Shown in pieces: positions 8,452-16,359 of a DNA stretch of 20,358 bases. The notes beneath the pieces are model-generated. The model made no database searches. It had not been told where the DNA came from and was given only the letters and a program-made list of their open reading frames with translations. How positions within the stretch are numbered: position 1 is the first letter of the stretch; each line of letters starts with the position of its first letter. The stretch covers positions 1-20,358 of the forward strand of contig JAQWJM010000062.1 of NCBI GenBank assembly GCA_029248335.1, written 5' to 3'. This DNA comes from UBA12014 sp029248335 (GTDB taxonomy: Bacteria > Planctomycetota > Phycisphaerae > Phycisphaerales > SM1A02). A program made the position numbers and the translations under genes.

Positions 8452-9339
8452 ATGTCGCTTCCCGTGAGCATCAGTCCATCGTCGATCCGTCTCAAAGACG
8501 GCTTGGTGGTTGTTGGGGCGGTGTTGTTTGGATTATCGGTCCTGCTGGCAGGATGCGGAGACGGCGAAACGACATCGGTTCGTGACGACCCCCGAGTGCC
8601 GATGGGAACGTCGACCCCGTTGTCCGAGAACGGTGATGCTGCGGGGCCCGTCGATGATGAGATCGCGACGCGGATTCTCGCCCAGCTGCAGGCGGGCGGC
8701 TTCGAGCCGGCGGAGGCCTCGGCCCTCGCCCGGCTCGAATCGAACCCGGAAGATGCCCGAGCCCGATTCCTGCTCGGTGTGGCGAGGCAGAAGCAGAAGC
8801 GATACGCCGCCGGACTCGAGGCGCTTGATGAAGCGTGTGCTTCGCCGGTCCCATTTCCCGAGCGTCGCCATGCCGGGCATTTTCGAGGGTGGTGTCTCTT
8901 CTACCTCGGCCGTCCGGGTGAGGCGGCCGAAGCCTTCGAAGACCATCTCGAGGTCTCGCCCGAAGAAGCGGACTCCCATTTCGGTCTGGGGGTGTCCCGG
9001 CTCGAGGCCGGTGACCCGGAGGCCGCGCGGCCGTCGTTCGAACGAGCGATCGAACTCAACGACGGCCGCCCTGATCGGCTCCGCGATCTGGCGAAGGCCT
9101 GGATCCGACTCGGAGACACCTGGTGGGAGACCGACCGCACCGAAGAGGCGCGAGCCGCCTATCACAAGGGCGTGATCCAGTACGCCGATCATTACGAGGG
9201 ATGGGAGAAACTCGCACGGGCCCTCGATCGCGCGGGTGATTCCGTGAAGGCGGAACGCGCGAGGAACGAGGCCCGGAACGCCCGCCTCCGCGTGGGCGCG
9301 TTCGTCGACGACGCGGGATCGGAGCAAGGCGACGGATGA
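8452..9339 (+). CDS. TPR-repeat lipoprotein
   Basis: The product is 295 residues. The start at 8452 has AGGA 7 nt upstream and gives a lipoprotein signal peptide with hydrophobic core VVVGAVLFGLSVLLAG and lipobox LAGC (Cys35). The frame extends upstream to 8311, but without a leader-like sequence. After a low-complexity linker (about 40-65), residues ~70-280 are tandem helical pairs typical of tetratricopeptide repeats, for example AGLEALDEACASP, GEAAEAFEDHLEVSPEEAD and EAARPSFERAIELND. TPR proteins are protein-interaction scaffolds; lipidation places this one on a membrane outside the cytoplasm. The stop overlaps the next start (ATGA, 9336-9339), so it probably works with the following CRTAC1-type protein. 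This parallels the TPR-containing cytochrome and CRTAC1 pair at the left end of the window. Confidence 0.88.
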   Translation: MSLPVSISPSSIRLKDGLVVVGAVLFGLSVLLAGCGDGETTSVRDDPRVPMGTSTPLSENGDAAGPVDDEIATRILAQLQAGGFEPAEASALARLESNPEDARARFLLGVARQKQKRYAAGLEALDEACASPVPFPERRHAGHFRGWCLFYLGRPGEAAEAFEDHLEVSPEEADSHFGLGVSRLEAGDPEAARPSFERAIELNDGRPDRLRDLAKAWIRLGDTWWETDRTEEARAAYHKGVIQYADHYEGWEKLARALDRAGDSVKAERARNEARNARLRVGAFVDDAGSEQGDG

Positions 9340-11066
9340 CCCACTTCTCCTCGACCCTCCGCGTGCGATCGAGCTTCGCGATCCTCGTGCTGTCGCTGGT
9401 GTCGTCGCCCGGTTGTGACCGTGGTCCGGGCTCGACCGAGGCGGTGACGACGCCCGGGTCCGAGCCCGCCGACGTCGACGGGATCCGGTTGCGCGACGCC
9501 TCCGAGGCGAGCGGGCTCGCGGCGATTCGAACGACGAGTGGAACGGATCCCTCGACCCGGATCCTGGAGGTGAAGGGGGGCGGCATCGGCCTCGTCGATT
9601 TCGACGCGGACGGCGACCTCGATCTCCTGGTGCCGAACGGGGCGACGCTCGACGCGCCGGCGAACGGGCCCGGTGCCCGCTTGCTGCGGAACCTCGCCGT
9701 GGAGACGGGGACGCTGCGATTCGAGGATGCGACCCCGGAGAGCGGACTCGAAGGCCATCGGGCCTGGAGCTTCGGCGTCGCGGCGGGCGACGTCGACGGC
9801 GACGGGCTGGACGACCTCGTGGTGGGGACCCTCGGCGTCGATCGGCTCTGGCTCAACGACGGGGAGGGCGGCTTCCGCGACGCCACCAACGCATGGGGAC
9901 TCGACGACGCCTCCGGTTGGACGACCTCGCCCGGTCTCGGTGATCTCGACGGTGACGGCGACCTCGATCTCGTCGCGGTGGAATACCTCGACTTCGATCC
10001 CGCGGAACCGGCGATCACCTCCACCTTCCGAGGCATCGAGGTCCTCGCGGGACCCCGCGGGCTCCCGCCACGACGCGACCGCTGGTACGAGAACATGGGC
10101 GATCGATTCGAACGTCGCGACATCGAGGGAGACCCTCGGTACGGGCTCAATCTGGTCATTCTGGACTTCGACGGAGACGGATTGCAGGACGTTCTGGTGG
10201 GCAACGACAGTCAGGGCAACCAGTTCCACCGGAATCTCGGCGACTGGCGGTTCGAGGAGATCGGCGTCCGCACCGGCGCCGCGACCAACGGAGAGGGTGA
10301 CGCACAGGCGACCATGGGCATGGCGGTGGCGGACGTCGACGGCGACGCGACGCCCGACGTCTTCTCCACGAACTTCTCGAGCGACACCAACACGCTGCAC
10401 GTGAACCGGGCGGGTTTCTTCGACGACCGGACCCGCCGGCTCGGCATCGCGGCCGGTTCCCGTCCCCAGCTCGGATGGGCGACCGAATTCGTCGACTTCG
10501 ATCACGACGGCGACGAGGACGTGCTGGTGTTCAACGGTCATGTCTACCCGCAGGCCTCGGTCGAGACGATGGACAGCGCCTACGCCCAGGCGCCGGGACT
10601 CTGGCGACGCGACGGGGAGCGTTTCGAGTACGTCGACCCGGCGGCGCCGGAGTCCGCCGCGATCGTGGACGCCAACCCATGGCTGCGCGAACCTCATCGC
10701 GATCGGGCGGCGGTCTTCGCGGACCTGGATCTCGACGGGGACGTCGACGTGGTGGTGGTCGAACTCAACGGGCCGCTGCGTCTCCTCGAGAATCTCCACG
10801 ACCGCACCGACGACTGGGTGGTCGTCCGACCCGTGCCCGCCACCGGCGCGGAGGTCGTGCTCCGGGACGGGGACCGCGTTCAAAGGCGTTGGATCCGAGG
10901 CGGTGGGCCGTTCCAGTCGACCGCGAGTCCCGAGGCGCACTTCGGGCTCGGGGCGGCGACCTCGGGCGGCCCGCTGACCGTCGAGGTTCGATGGCCCGAC
11001 GGCGTCGTCCGCACCGTCGACGTGGAGCCCGGGACCCGTGTCAGCGTCGAAAGGAACGTCGAATGA
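9336..11066 (+). CDS. CRTAC1-type FG-GAP protein with ASPIC/UnbV domain (second copy)
   Basis: The product is 576 residues. The N-terminus is a signal sequence (SFAILVLSLVSSPGC). Cys27 could be lipidated, but the preceding SPG is a poor lipobox, so cleavage by ordinary signal peptidase is also possible. FG-GAP/VCBS loops include DFDADGDLD (~89), DVDGDGLDD (~153), DLDGDGDLD (~205), DFDGDGLQD (~278), DVDGDATPD (~334), DFDHDGDED (~388) and DLDLDGDVD (~466). The C-terminal ASPIC/UnbV pattern is present (PFQSTASPEAHFGLG and VRWPDGVVRT, about 525-565). It shares domain order with the 612-residue protein at 1833-3671, and the two are probably distant paralogues. It overlaps the TPR lipoprotein upstream and the small HTH-like gene downstream by 4 bp each, so the three form one translational unit. 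Confidence 0.9.
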   Translation: MTHFSSTLRVRSSFAILVLSLVSSPGCDRGPGSTEAVTTPGSEPADVDGIRLRDASEASGLAAIRTTSGTDPSTRILEVKGGGIGLVDFDADGDLDLLVPNGATLDAPANGPGARLLRNLAVETGTLRFEDATPESGLEGHRAWSFGVAAGDVDGDGLDDLVVGTLGVDRLWLNDGEGGFRDATNAWGLDDASGWTTSPGLGDLDGDGDLDLVAVEYLDFDPAEPAITSTFRGIEVLAGPRGLPPRRDRWYENMGDRFERRDIEGDPRYGLNLVILDFDGDGLQDVLVGNDSQGNQFHRNLGDWRFEEIGVRTGAATNGEGDAQATMGMAVADVDGDATPDVFSTNFSSDTNTLHVNRAGFFDDRTRRLGIAAGSRPQLGWATEFVDFDHDGDEDVLVFNGHVYPQASVETMDSAYAQAPGLWRRDGERFEYVDPAAPESAAIVDANPWLREPHRDRAAVFADLDLDGDVDVVVVELNGPLRLLENLHDRTDDWVVVRPVPATGAEVVLRDGDRVQRRWIRGGGPFQSTASPEAHFGLGAATSGGPLTVEVRWPDGVVRTVDVEPGTRVSVERNVE

Positions 11067-11482
11067 GCCGCAGCGATGACGAACCGTTCCGAGTCGAATG
11101 CCGCGATCGGTTCGCCGCGCTCGTCGAGAGCGTCGGCGTGAAGCGGTTCGCGACGTCGATGGACCTTTCGACCCGGCAGGTGAATCGCATCCTCAACGGC
11201 GTGCAACCGAACCCGCTCGAGCGGCTCCTTCGTTCGCTCCAGTCGGCGGAGATCGAGGCGGGGGATGCCGCGATCGACTTCCTCTGCGGCGAGATGGGCG
11301 GACACTTCGTCCGCCGGCTCGAGGAGGAGGTGGCGGTGGTGAATGCGGTGAAGGAGTGCGCAGAGGCGATCGCCGCGTTGAGCGACGGCGAGGTCGATCG
11401 TTCGGATCGACGCGAGATCCGCGAGGCGATCGCGGCCCTCGAGTCGGTGCTCGCCTCGCACAGGTCCCCGGATCGCGATTGA
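11063..11482 (+). CDS. Small HTH-like protein, possibly related to phage CII/CP76 regulators
   Basis: The product is 139 residues. The start ATG overlaps the preceding stop (ATGA, 11063-11066) and has AAGGA 7 nt upstream. Residues ~10-60 (FAALVESVGVKRFATSMDLSTR onward) read as a helix-turn-helix of the Cro/CI fold, with recognition helix near TRQVNRILNG. The segment AIDFLCGEMGGHFVRRLEEE (~73-92) resembles the conserved Leu-Cys...Gly-Gly...Phe-Val stretch of CII/CP76-type phage regulatory proteins. The rest is a charged helical region. No membrane segment or signal peptide is seen, so it is cytoplasmic. It may regulate its own operon or the divergent cytochrome genes, but this is inferred only from position. 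The family assignment is tentative. Confidence 0.6.
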   Translation: MSRSDDEPFRVECRDRFAALVESVGVKRFATSMDLSTRQVNRILNGVQPNPLERLLRSLQSAEIEAGDAAIDFLCGEMGGHFVRRLEEEVAVVNAVKECAEAIAALSDGEVDRSDRREIREAIAALESVLASHRSPDRD

Positions 11483-11552
11483 ATCCAGGTCGAGTCGTTC
11501 CGCGCCGCCCGCCGATCGGACCCGTTCATCGAGTCCGGAACCGGCGTTGCGA

Positions 11553-13028
11553 TCAGAGCAGCGGTGAGAGCAGGGCGGCGGCGTTCTGCGCGATGCGCCG
11601 CCGGACACCGTTGGTCGCGGGTGAATCCGGGCCCACATCGATCGAGGACTCGAGGTATCGCTGCTGGAGGAATCGGAGTTGACTGGCGAAGTCCTCGTCG
11701 TAGACCAGGAGTCCGGCCTCGAAGTTGAGGAAGAGGCTCCGGCGATCGAGGTTCGCGCTGCTCACGAGGGCGATCTTCCGGTCCACCACGGTGGTCTTCG
11801 CATGCAGGAGGCCGCCTTCGAACTCGTGGATGCGGACGCCGGCCTCGAGCAGCGGCGCGTAGCTCGAGCGGCTGGCGAGCCCCACCAGGCGGGAGTCGTT
11901 CCGGCGGGGGACCACCAGCGTCACCTTCACGCCGCGTCGCGCCGCGGTCGCGAGATTGACGACCGTGGCGTTGTCGGGCACGAAGTAGGGCGTGGTCATC
12001 ACCAGCTCTTCGCAGGCTTCGTGGATCAGGCACTGGATCACCTGGGTCGCGGCCTGGTTCTTGAAGTTGGGGCCGGTGCCGAACGCCTGTGCGGAGATGC
12101 CGTCCGGAAGCGGGGCGATGGGGGTGAGCAGGGAGTCGACGAGCATCTCGTCGGTGTCCAGGTACCAGTCCTCGACGAACAGCAGGTGGAGTTCCTTGAC
12201 CACCGGCCCCCGGATCCGGACGGCGCAGTCGACCCAGGGTGCGAACTTCGGCTTCGGTGCGAAACTCGCCTCGGCGAGATTCTGGCTGCCGGTCCAGCCG
12301 AGTTCGCGATCGATGACCACGATCTTCCGGTGATTCCGAAGATCGAGGCGTGCGAAGATCGCCCGGACCGCGTTGGCCGGGAGCGCCGCGTGGACGCTGA
12401 CGCCGCCCGCTTCCATCTCCCGGCGGAGCGGCGATTTGAGGAAATCCTTGCTGCCCACGCCGTCGACCAGCACCCGGCAGGCGACACCGCGTTGCACGGC
12501 GCGAACCAACGCCCGCCCGATCCGGGTTCCCGCGGCGTCGTCGAGCCAGATGTAGAAGAGGAGGTGGCAGTGTTCGGTGGCGGCGTCGATGTCGCGTTCG
12601 AGTCCGTCCAGGACGAGGTCGGTGTCACCGAACAGTTCGATCCGGTTTCCGAGGACCGGCCCGGCGCCGTTGACCTGCTCCGCGAGGAGGGCCATCCGGT
12701 GGGCGGGTCCCTCGAGCTTCCCGGCCGCATTGACCGCCGGGTCGGAGTTGGCGTGAGCCTCCGGACGATCGAGCGCCGCGAGGACCTGTCGGTGACGGGC
12801 GACGCGGAGGCGGCCGAATCGAGTCTCGCCGACCAGGAGGAAGATGATCGAGCCCAGGAACGGGATCGCGAGCAGGAGCATGATCCAGCTGAGACGGGTG
12901 GTGGGTTCCACCCGGCGCCGACCCAGCATCCAGATGATCAGGCCGACCCTGAAGGTGAACTCCAGGAGGATGACCGCCTCGCCGGCGAGGTTCGCGATGC
13001 TCAGGGCATTGATCAGGTACTCGTACAT
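11553..13028 (-). CDS. cls: Cardiolipin synthase-type phospholipase D family protein
   Basis: The product is 491 residues. Two N-terminal membrane helices (about 10-35 and 47-66) match the PLDc_N region of bacterial cardiolipin synthases. Two complete HKD motifs follow: HRKIVVID (H233, K235, D240) before GSQN, and HAKTTVVD (H409, K411, D416) before SSANLDRRS. These are the catalytic residues that condense two phosphatidylglycerol molecules, or a related phosphatidyl transfer. Length and domain order fit ClsA-type enzymes. The ATG at 13028 has GGGAG only 3 nt upstream, which is short, but no better start gives the full first helix. The gene begins 45 bp after greA on the same strand, so the two are probably cotranscribed. 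A related phosphatidyltransferase with another acceptor cannot be excluded. Confidence 0.88.
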   Translation of the reverse strand: MYEYLINALSIANLAGEAVILLEFTFRVGLIIWMLGRRRVEPTTRLSWIMLLLAIPFLGSIIFLLVGETRFGRLRVARHRQVLAALDRPEAHANSDPAVNAAGKLEGPAHRMALLAEQVNGAGPVLGNRIELFGDTDLVLDGLERDIDAATEHCHLLFYIWLDDAAGTRIGRALVRAVQRGVACRVLVDGVGSKDFLKSPLRREMEAGGVSVHAALPANAVRAIFARLDLRNHRKIVVIDRELGWTGSQNLAEASFAPKPKFAPWVDCAVRIRGPVVKELHLLFVEDWYLDTDEMLVDSLLTPIAPLPDGISAQAFGTGPNFKNQAATQVIQCLIHEACEELVMTTPYFVPDNATVVNLATAARRGVKVTLVVPRRNDSRLVGLASRSSYAPLLEAGVRIHEFEGGLLHAKTTVVDRKIALVSSANLDRRSLFLNFEAGLLVYDEDFASQLRFLQQRYLESSIDVGPDSPATNGVRRRIAQNAAALLSPLL

Positions 13029-13073
13029 CCGCTCCCTCGGAGAAGGACGTGGGACCGATCGGACGCGTCCGGA

Positions 13074-13538
13074 TCAGACGAGTTCGAGGATCTCGAACTG
13101 CGTCGCGCCCTTGGGAAGATCCACGCGCACGACCTCGCCCACCCGGGCCTTCATGAGGGCGGACCCCAGGGGGCTCGTGCTCGTCACCTCGATGTAGTCG
13201 AGGGTGAAGTCGTTGCTCGCGGAACCGACGATCTTGTAGGTGTCCTCGTCGCCGGTGGCCACCTCCTTGAGGCGGACCGTGGCACCCACGAAGACCATGT
13301 CTTCGGGAATGTCCATGTCATCGGTGACCTGGGCGGTCGCGAGGCGTTCCTCGATCTGCTTGATGCGTTCGTTGTTGAGCGCCTGATCCTCGCGAGCCGC
13401 GTGGTACTCCGCGTTCTCCTTGAGGTCGCCGAGCGCTCTGGCCTCCGCGATCCGCTCGATGATCTCCTTGCCCCTCGAGTGCAGTTCCCGAAGGTCCGTC
13501 TCGAGTTTCTCCTTGTCGGCCTTCGTGATGAATTCCAT
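13074..13538 (-). CDS. greA: Transcription elongation factor GreA
   Basis: The product is 154 residues, close to the usual ~158. The start at 13538 is chosen because the conserved N-terminus (MEFITKADKEKLETDLREL) begins there and GGAG lies 7 nt upstream; the frame itself is open to 13658. Residues 1-75 form the coiled-coil finger with the tip sequence GDLKENAEYHAA. D38 and E41 match the acidic residues that support RNA cleavage in the RNA polymerase secondary channel. The C-terminal FKBP-like domain ends with SPLGSALMKARVGEVVRVDLP (122-142). GreA rescues backtracked RNA polymerase in the cytoplasm. It is followed by the cls-type gene. A repeated palindromic sequence lies 30-47 nt upstream and may regulate it. 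Confidence 0.97.
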   Translation of the reverse strand: MEFITKADKEKLETDLRELHSRGKEIIERIAEARALGDLKENAEYHAAREDQALNNERIKQIEERLATAQVTDDMDIPEDMVFVGATVRLKEVATGDEDTYKIVGSASNDFTLDYIEVTSTSPLGSALMKARVGEVVRVDLPKGATQFEILELV

Positions 13539-13567
13539 CTTCTGGCTCCGGGGGTCCCGATGGTCCC

Positions 13568-13586
13568 GGACATGTCGGACATGTCC
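13568..13586. repeat. Tandem palindromic repeat upstream of greA
   Basis: The 9-mer GGACATGTC occurs twice head to tail (13568-13576 and 13577-13585). Each copy holds the palindrome GACATGTC, and the second is completed to the perfect 10-bp palindrome GGACATGTCC. The repeat lies 30 to 47 nt upstream of the greA start, between it and the terminator of the neighbouring gene, where a promoter and operator would be expected. CGGACATGTCCACG recurs at the start codon of the sigma-54 regulator gene (18910-18923). Confidence 0.45.
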
Positions 13587-13627
13587 ACGGTGTCGGGTCG
13601 GGCGTGCGGATCGCAACGCGGGGTTGA

Positions 13628-13652
13628 AGAAAACCTCGCCCGGTGGGCGAGG
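13628..13652 (-). terminator. Rho-independent terminator of the mur/ftsQ-side operon
   Basis: An 8-bp stem (13634-13641 with 13645-13652) has a 3-nt loop. On the minus strand TTTTCTT follows directly. It lies about 22 bp after the stop of the six-helix membrane protein gene (13675). It should end the minus-strand transcript coming from murC and insulate greA, which is on the same strand. Confidence 0.85.
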
Positions 13653-13674
13653 CGGCATGTCGGGGGAATCGGGA

Positions 13675-14352
13675 TCAGGCTACCGAATCGACGGATTCTT
13701 CGCCACCGGCGGACGAGGCGATCGCCGCCCACCAGATGACCGCCGCCACCACGAATTCGATCGCCACGCGTCGCCAGTCGCCGGGGGCGATTTCCGCGGG
13801 TCCCGCGGAGGCGATGTTCCAGACTTCGACGAGCGGGGAGAGCCGTGCGAGATCGCCGGGAAGGCCCAGCATCATCACGAGCACGGGTGGAAGGATCAGC
13901 CAGAGCATGATGAGGATCATCGTCCAGGCACGCGCGCCACCCTCGCGGGCGGCCACCGAGGCGAGCAGCCCCGCGATCGACGCGAGCCATGCGATCCCGT
14001 GGAGGTCGAGGAGCAGCGTCCGGTCCGCGGGCCACGACGTGACCAGTCGGAGCGGCCAGACCACGATCTGGAAGAGGGCCGCCAGAGTCGCGAGGTCGAG
14101 GAGGGCGGAAGCGATCGGACGACGATTGACCCCGGCGCTCAACCGAACCAGCGGCCACGCGACGACGCCGCCGATCACCATCGAGGCGAGCAGCATTCTC
14201 GCGGCGGGGGTGTAGACCGCCGAACTCGGTTGCAGCGGCGGTTGAACCCCGATCGCGATGATCCATGACACGGCGATCCAGCCGCTGGCGGCGAAGACCA
14301 GGCCCCGCGGAACGGGCAGGGCCGGGCGAGGATCATCGTGGACGAGGGACAT
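13675..14352 (-). CDS. Six-helix integral membrane protein of unknown function
   Basis: The product is 225 residues. The start at 14352 gives MSLVHDDPRP. No clear ribosome binding site precedes it, and the frame stays open to 14979, but the upstream part only mirrors the ftsQ-like gene. Six hydrophobic segments are visible: GLVFAASGWIAVSWIIAIGV, MLLASMVIGGVVAWPLV, ALLDLATLAALFQIVVWPL, LHGIAWLASIAGLLASVAA, TMILIMLWLILPPVLVMML and VAIEFVVAAVIWWAAIASS. No catalytic or family motif was recognised. It lies 53 bp after the ftsQ-like gene and just before a terminator, so it is probably the last gene of the cell-wall operon. A role in envelope assembly is possible but is inferred from position alone. 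Confidence 0.72.
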   Translation of the reverse strand: MSLVHDDPRPALPVPRGLVFAASGWIAVSWIIAIGVQPPLQPSSAVYTPAARMLLASMVIGGVVAWPLVRLSAGVNRRPIASALLDLATLAALFQIVVWPLRLVTSWPADRTLLLDLHGIAWLASIAGLLASVAAREGGARAWTMILIMLWLILPPVLVMMLGLPGDLARLSPLVEVWNIASAGPAEIAPGDWRRVAIEFVVAAVIWWAAIASSAGGEESVDSVA

Positions 14353-14405
14353 GTTTCGAGGGTAGCGATTCGCGGACGGTCCGGTTCCTCGATCGAAGCG
14401 CGGCG

Positions 14406-15350
14406 TCAGCGGTCTTCGGGGGTCCGGTAGCGGAAGTCGAGGACCGCGTCGTCCTGGTGGATGTCGAAGCTTCGGATGTCGTAGATCGCATCGGCCTTGA
14501 GATAGCCGTCGGTGGCGAGCTGTTCGACGATCAGGATCTTGTCCTGGTCGGTGTTCTCGGCGAGGGTCCATTCGCCGGGAGGGCTGCCCCAGACGATGGT
14601 GCTTCGATCGGTGTGGAGCTCCACCTCGCGATCCGTCGCGTGGCGACGGGTGTCGATCGAACGAACGAGGTCGTACCACGGTGCATCGTGGATCACGCGG
14701 TGCAGGGCGAGGGCGGCGTCGACGTCGTCCCCCCATCGTTCGCCGGGGGCGGGTGGGACGACCTCGCTGGCCCCCTTGATGCGGAGCAGTTCCGGAAGTC
14801 CCGCGGCGCCGATCGGATAGTCGAGTTCGAGCCGCCGACCCTCGGAGTCGACGAGGAAGGCTCGACGTTCTCCACCGACGAGCGTGCCGTCGACCAGGGC
14901 GACGGGGACGACCCATTCGGCTTCCACCGCGACGGTGGTGGGATCGATCCATCGAATCTGCGTGACGCGCTCGAACCAACCGGTTCGTTCGAGGCCGGCG
15001 AGGGCCCGCCTCAGTCCGGCGTCCCGGATCGTGGCGCGGTCGTCGCCGATCGCGCTCCGAACCGTGTCGGCGAGGCCCGCTCGGAGGTCATCGTCGTCGA
15101 ACCACGAGGGGCCACCCACGAATCGAACCTCGATCGAATCGTCGAGCGCGAGGTTTCTCGCTTCGGCCCGCTGCTTCAGCGTCGGGATCCCCATCAGACC
15201 GCCCGCGACCAGCAACCCCGCGAGCACCGTCCATCCGGCGGCCCGGAGTCCGATCACGGTACGGGGACCAAGGCCCAGCCGGGCGGCGAGTCCCTCGATG
15301 CCGGTGGGGGTGGAGGCGGACTTCGATGGCTTTGAACGTCTCGATGGCAT
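14406..15350 (-). CDS. ftsQ: FtsQ-like cell division/wall protein (single-pass, POTRA-like)
   Basis: The product is 314 residues. A basic cytoplasmic N-terminus (about 1-34) is followed by one membrane helix (about 35-56, GLRAAGWTVLAGLLVAGGLMG) and an extracytoplasmic part. The segment from ~72 (SIEVRFVGGPSWFDDDDLRAG, then LRRALAGLERTGWFERV and IRWIDPTTVAVEAEW) has the POTRA then FtsQ-type beta pattern. Sequence similarity is weak, so the call rests on topology and on its place directly after ddl, as in dcw clusters. FtsQ normally links early division proteins to the FtsW/FtsI synthases. In a planctomycete without FtsZ the role may be limited to wall synthesis. The start at 15350 has no strong ribosome binding site. 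The gap to ddl is 46 bp. Confidence 0.72.
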   Translation of the reverse strand: MPSRRSKPSKSASTPTGIEGLAARLGLGPRTVIGLRAAGWTVLAGLLVAGGLMGIPTLKQRAEARNLALDDSIEVRFVGGPSWFDDDDLRAGLADTVRSAIGDDRATIRDAGLRRALAGLERTGWFERVTQIRWIDPTTVAVEAEWVVPVALVDGTLVGGERRAFLVDSEGRRLELDYPIGAAGLPELLRIKGASEVVPPAPGERWGDDVDAALALHRVIHDAPWYDLVRSIDTRRHATDREVELHTDRSTIVWGSPPGEWTLAENTDQDKILIVEQLATDGYLKADAIYDIRSFDIHQDDAVLDFRYRTPEDR

Positions 15351-15396
15351 GCGGGAAGCATCGGCCGAATCGGGGGCTGGACCGCAGAATCCGCGC

Positions 15397-16359
15397 TCAG
15401 TCGGACATCCGCCTGACCGCGGCGTCCACCATCCGACGACACAGGCCGGGAAGATCGATGCCGCGGGCGGCCGCCGCCATGGGGGCGAGGGAGTGGCTCG
15501 TCATGCCGGGGATGGTGTTGACCTCGAGCATCCAGATCCGGGGTTCCATTCCGGCGTCCAGACCTTCGGCTTCCTCGATCAACCAGTCGACCCGAGCCAG
15601 ATCGCGACACTGGAGCGCCTGGAAGATCCTGACGGAATCGTCGGCCATGCGGGATTCCACGCCGGGGGGCAGGGGCGGGGAGACGGTGTATCGGGTGTCG
15701 TTCCGGACGTACTTGGCCTCGTAGTCGTAGAAACCTTCCGACGGCTCGATCTCGACCGGTGGGAGCGCCTCGCCCTCGAGCACCGTGACGGTGAGTTCCC
15801 GCCCGGCCACGTAGCGTTCCGCCATCAGAGCCGAATGCGTCGTCCGGAGTTCGGCGATCACGTCCGCCGTCTCGGCGGGGTCGCGGATCAGACGGACGCC
15901 CACGCTCGATCCCTCGTCGGTCGGCTTGATCACGAAGGGGACGTCGATGTCGATCGTCCCGTCCTCGCCGACCAGACACGCTGGCGGCGTCGGGACGCCC
16001 GCCGCGCGGGCGATCGCCTTGGTCCGCATCTTGTCCATCGCCGCCTCGGCCGCGGTCGACCCACTCCCGACGAAGGGCGCGTCGATCGTCTCGAGCAGCC
16101 GCTGCAGTCCTCCGCCTTCCCCCCAGGGGCCGTGCAACACCGGGAACACGATGTCGGTTCCGTTCGCGTCCAGCGACGTTCGCAGCGACGCCGCGGTGGG
16201 CCGGTCGATCACCAGTTCCGTGACGTCCATGCCCGGCACGTCGCGGAGCGCCGCCGCGACGCGGCTTCCGGAGTCGAGGCTGACCGGCCGTTCGGCGTCC
16301 GGGCCGCCCATCAACACGGTCACTCGTCGGCGGGATTCGGTGGTTCCCGGATCGTTCAC
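15397..16359 (-). CDS. ddl: D-alanine--D-alanine ligase
   Basis: The product is 320 residues from the GTG at 16359, which overlaps the murB stop (GTGA, 16356-16359). An in-frame GTG at 16395, with GAGG 7 nt upstream, would add 12 residues and cannot be excluded. The ATP-grasp ligase motifs are in order: LMGGPDAERPVSLDSG (16-31, with E23), HGPWGEGGG (76-84), MDKMRTK (108-114), VIKPTDEGSSVGV (143-155, with S151), YDYEAKY (211-217) and LEVNTIPGMTSHSLAP (278-293). The enzyme joins two D-Ala molecules with ATP for the end of the peptidoglycan stem peptide. The loop usually written GEDG is GEGG here. It sits between murB and the ftsQ-like gene in the wall operon. Confidence 0.95.
   Translation of the reverse strand: MNDPGTTESRRRVTVLMGGPDAERPVSLDSGSRVAAALRDVPGMDVTELVIDRPTAASLRTSLDANGTDIVFPVLHGPWGEGGGLQRLLETIDAPFVGSGSTAAEAAMDKMRTKAIARAAGVPTPPACLVGEDGTIDIDVPFVIKPTDEGSSVGVRLIRDPAETADVIAELRTTHSALMAERYVAGRELTVTVLEGEALPPVEIEPSEGFYDYEAKYVRNDTRYTVSPPLPPGVESRMADDSVRIFQALQCRDLARVDWLIEEAEGLDAGMEPRIWMLEVNTIPGMTSHSLAPMAAAARGIDLPGLCRRMVDAAVRRMSD

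Noticed and set aside
11483..11552. Terminator between the HTH-like gene and cls (convergent)
   Set aside because: Only a 5-bp CGGAC/GTCCG pairing with a long loop was seen, and no T-run on either strand.
11679..13739. Long plus-strand open frame (686 codons) across cls and greA
   Set aside because: It spans two well-recognised minus-strand genes and their spacer, and has no recognisable domain.
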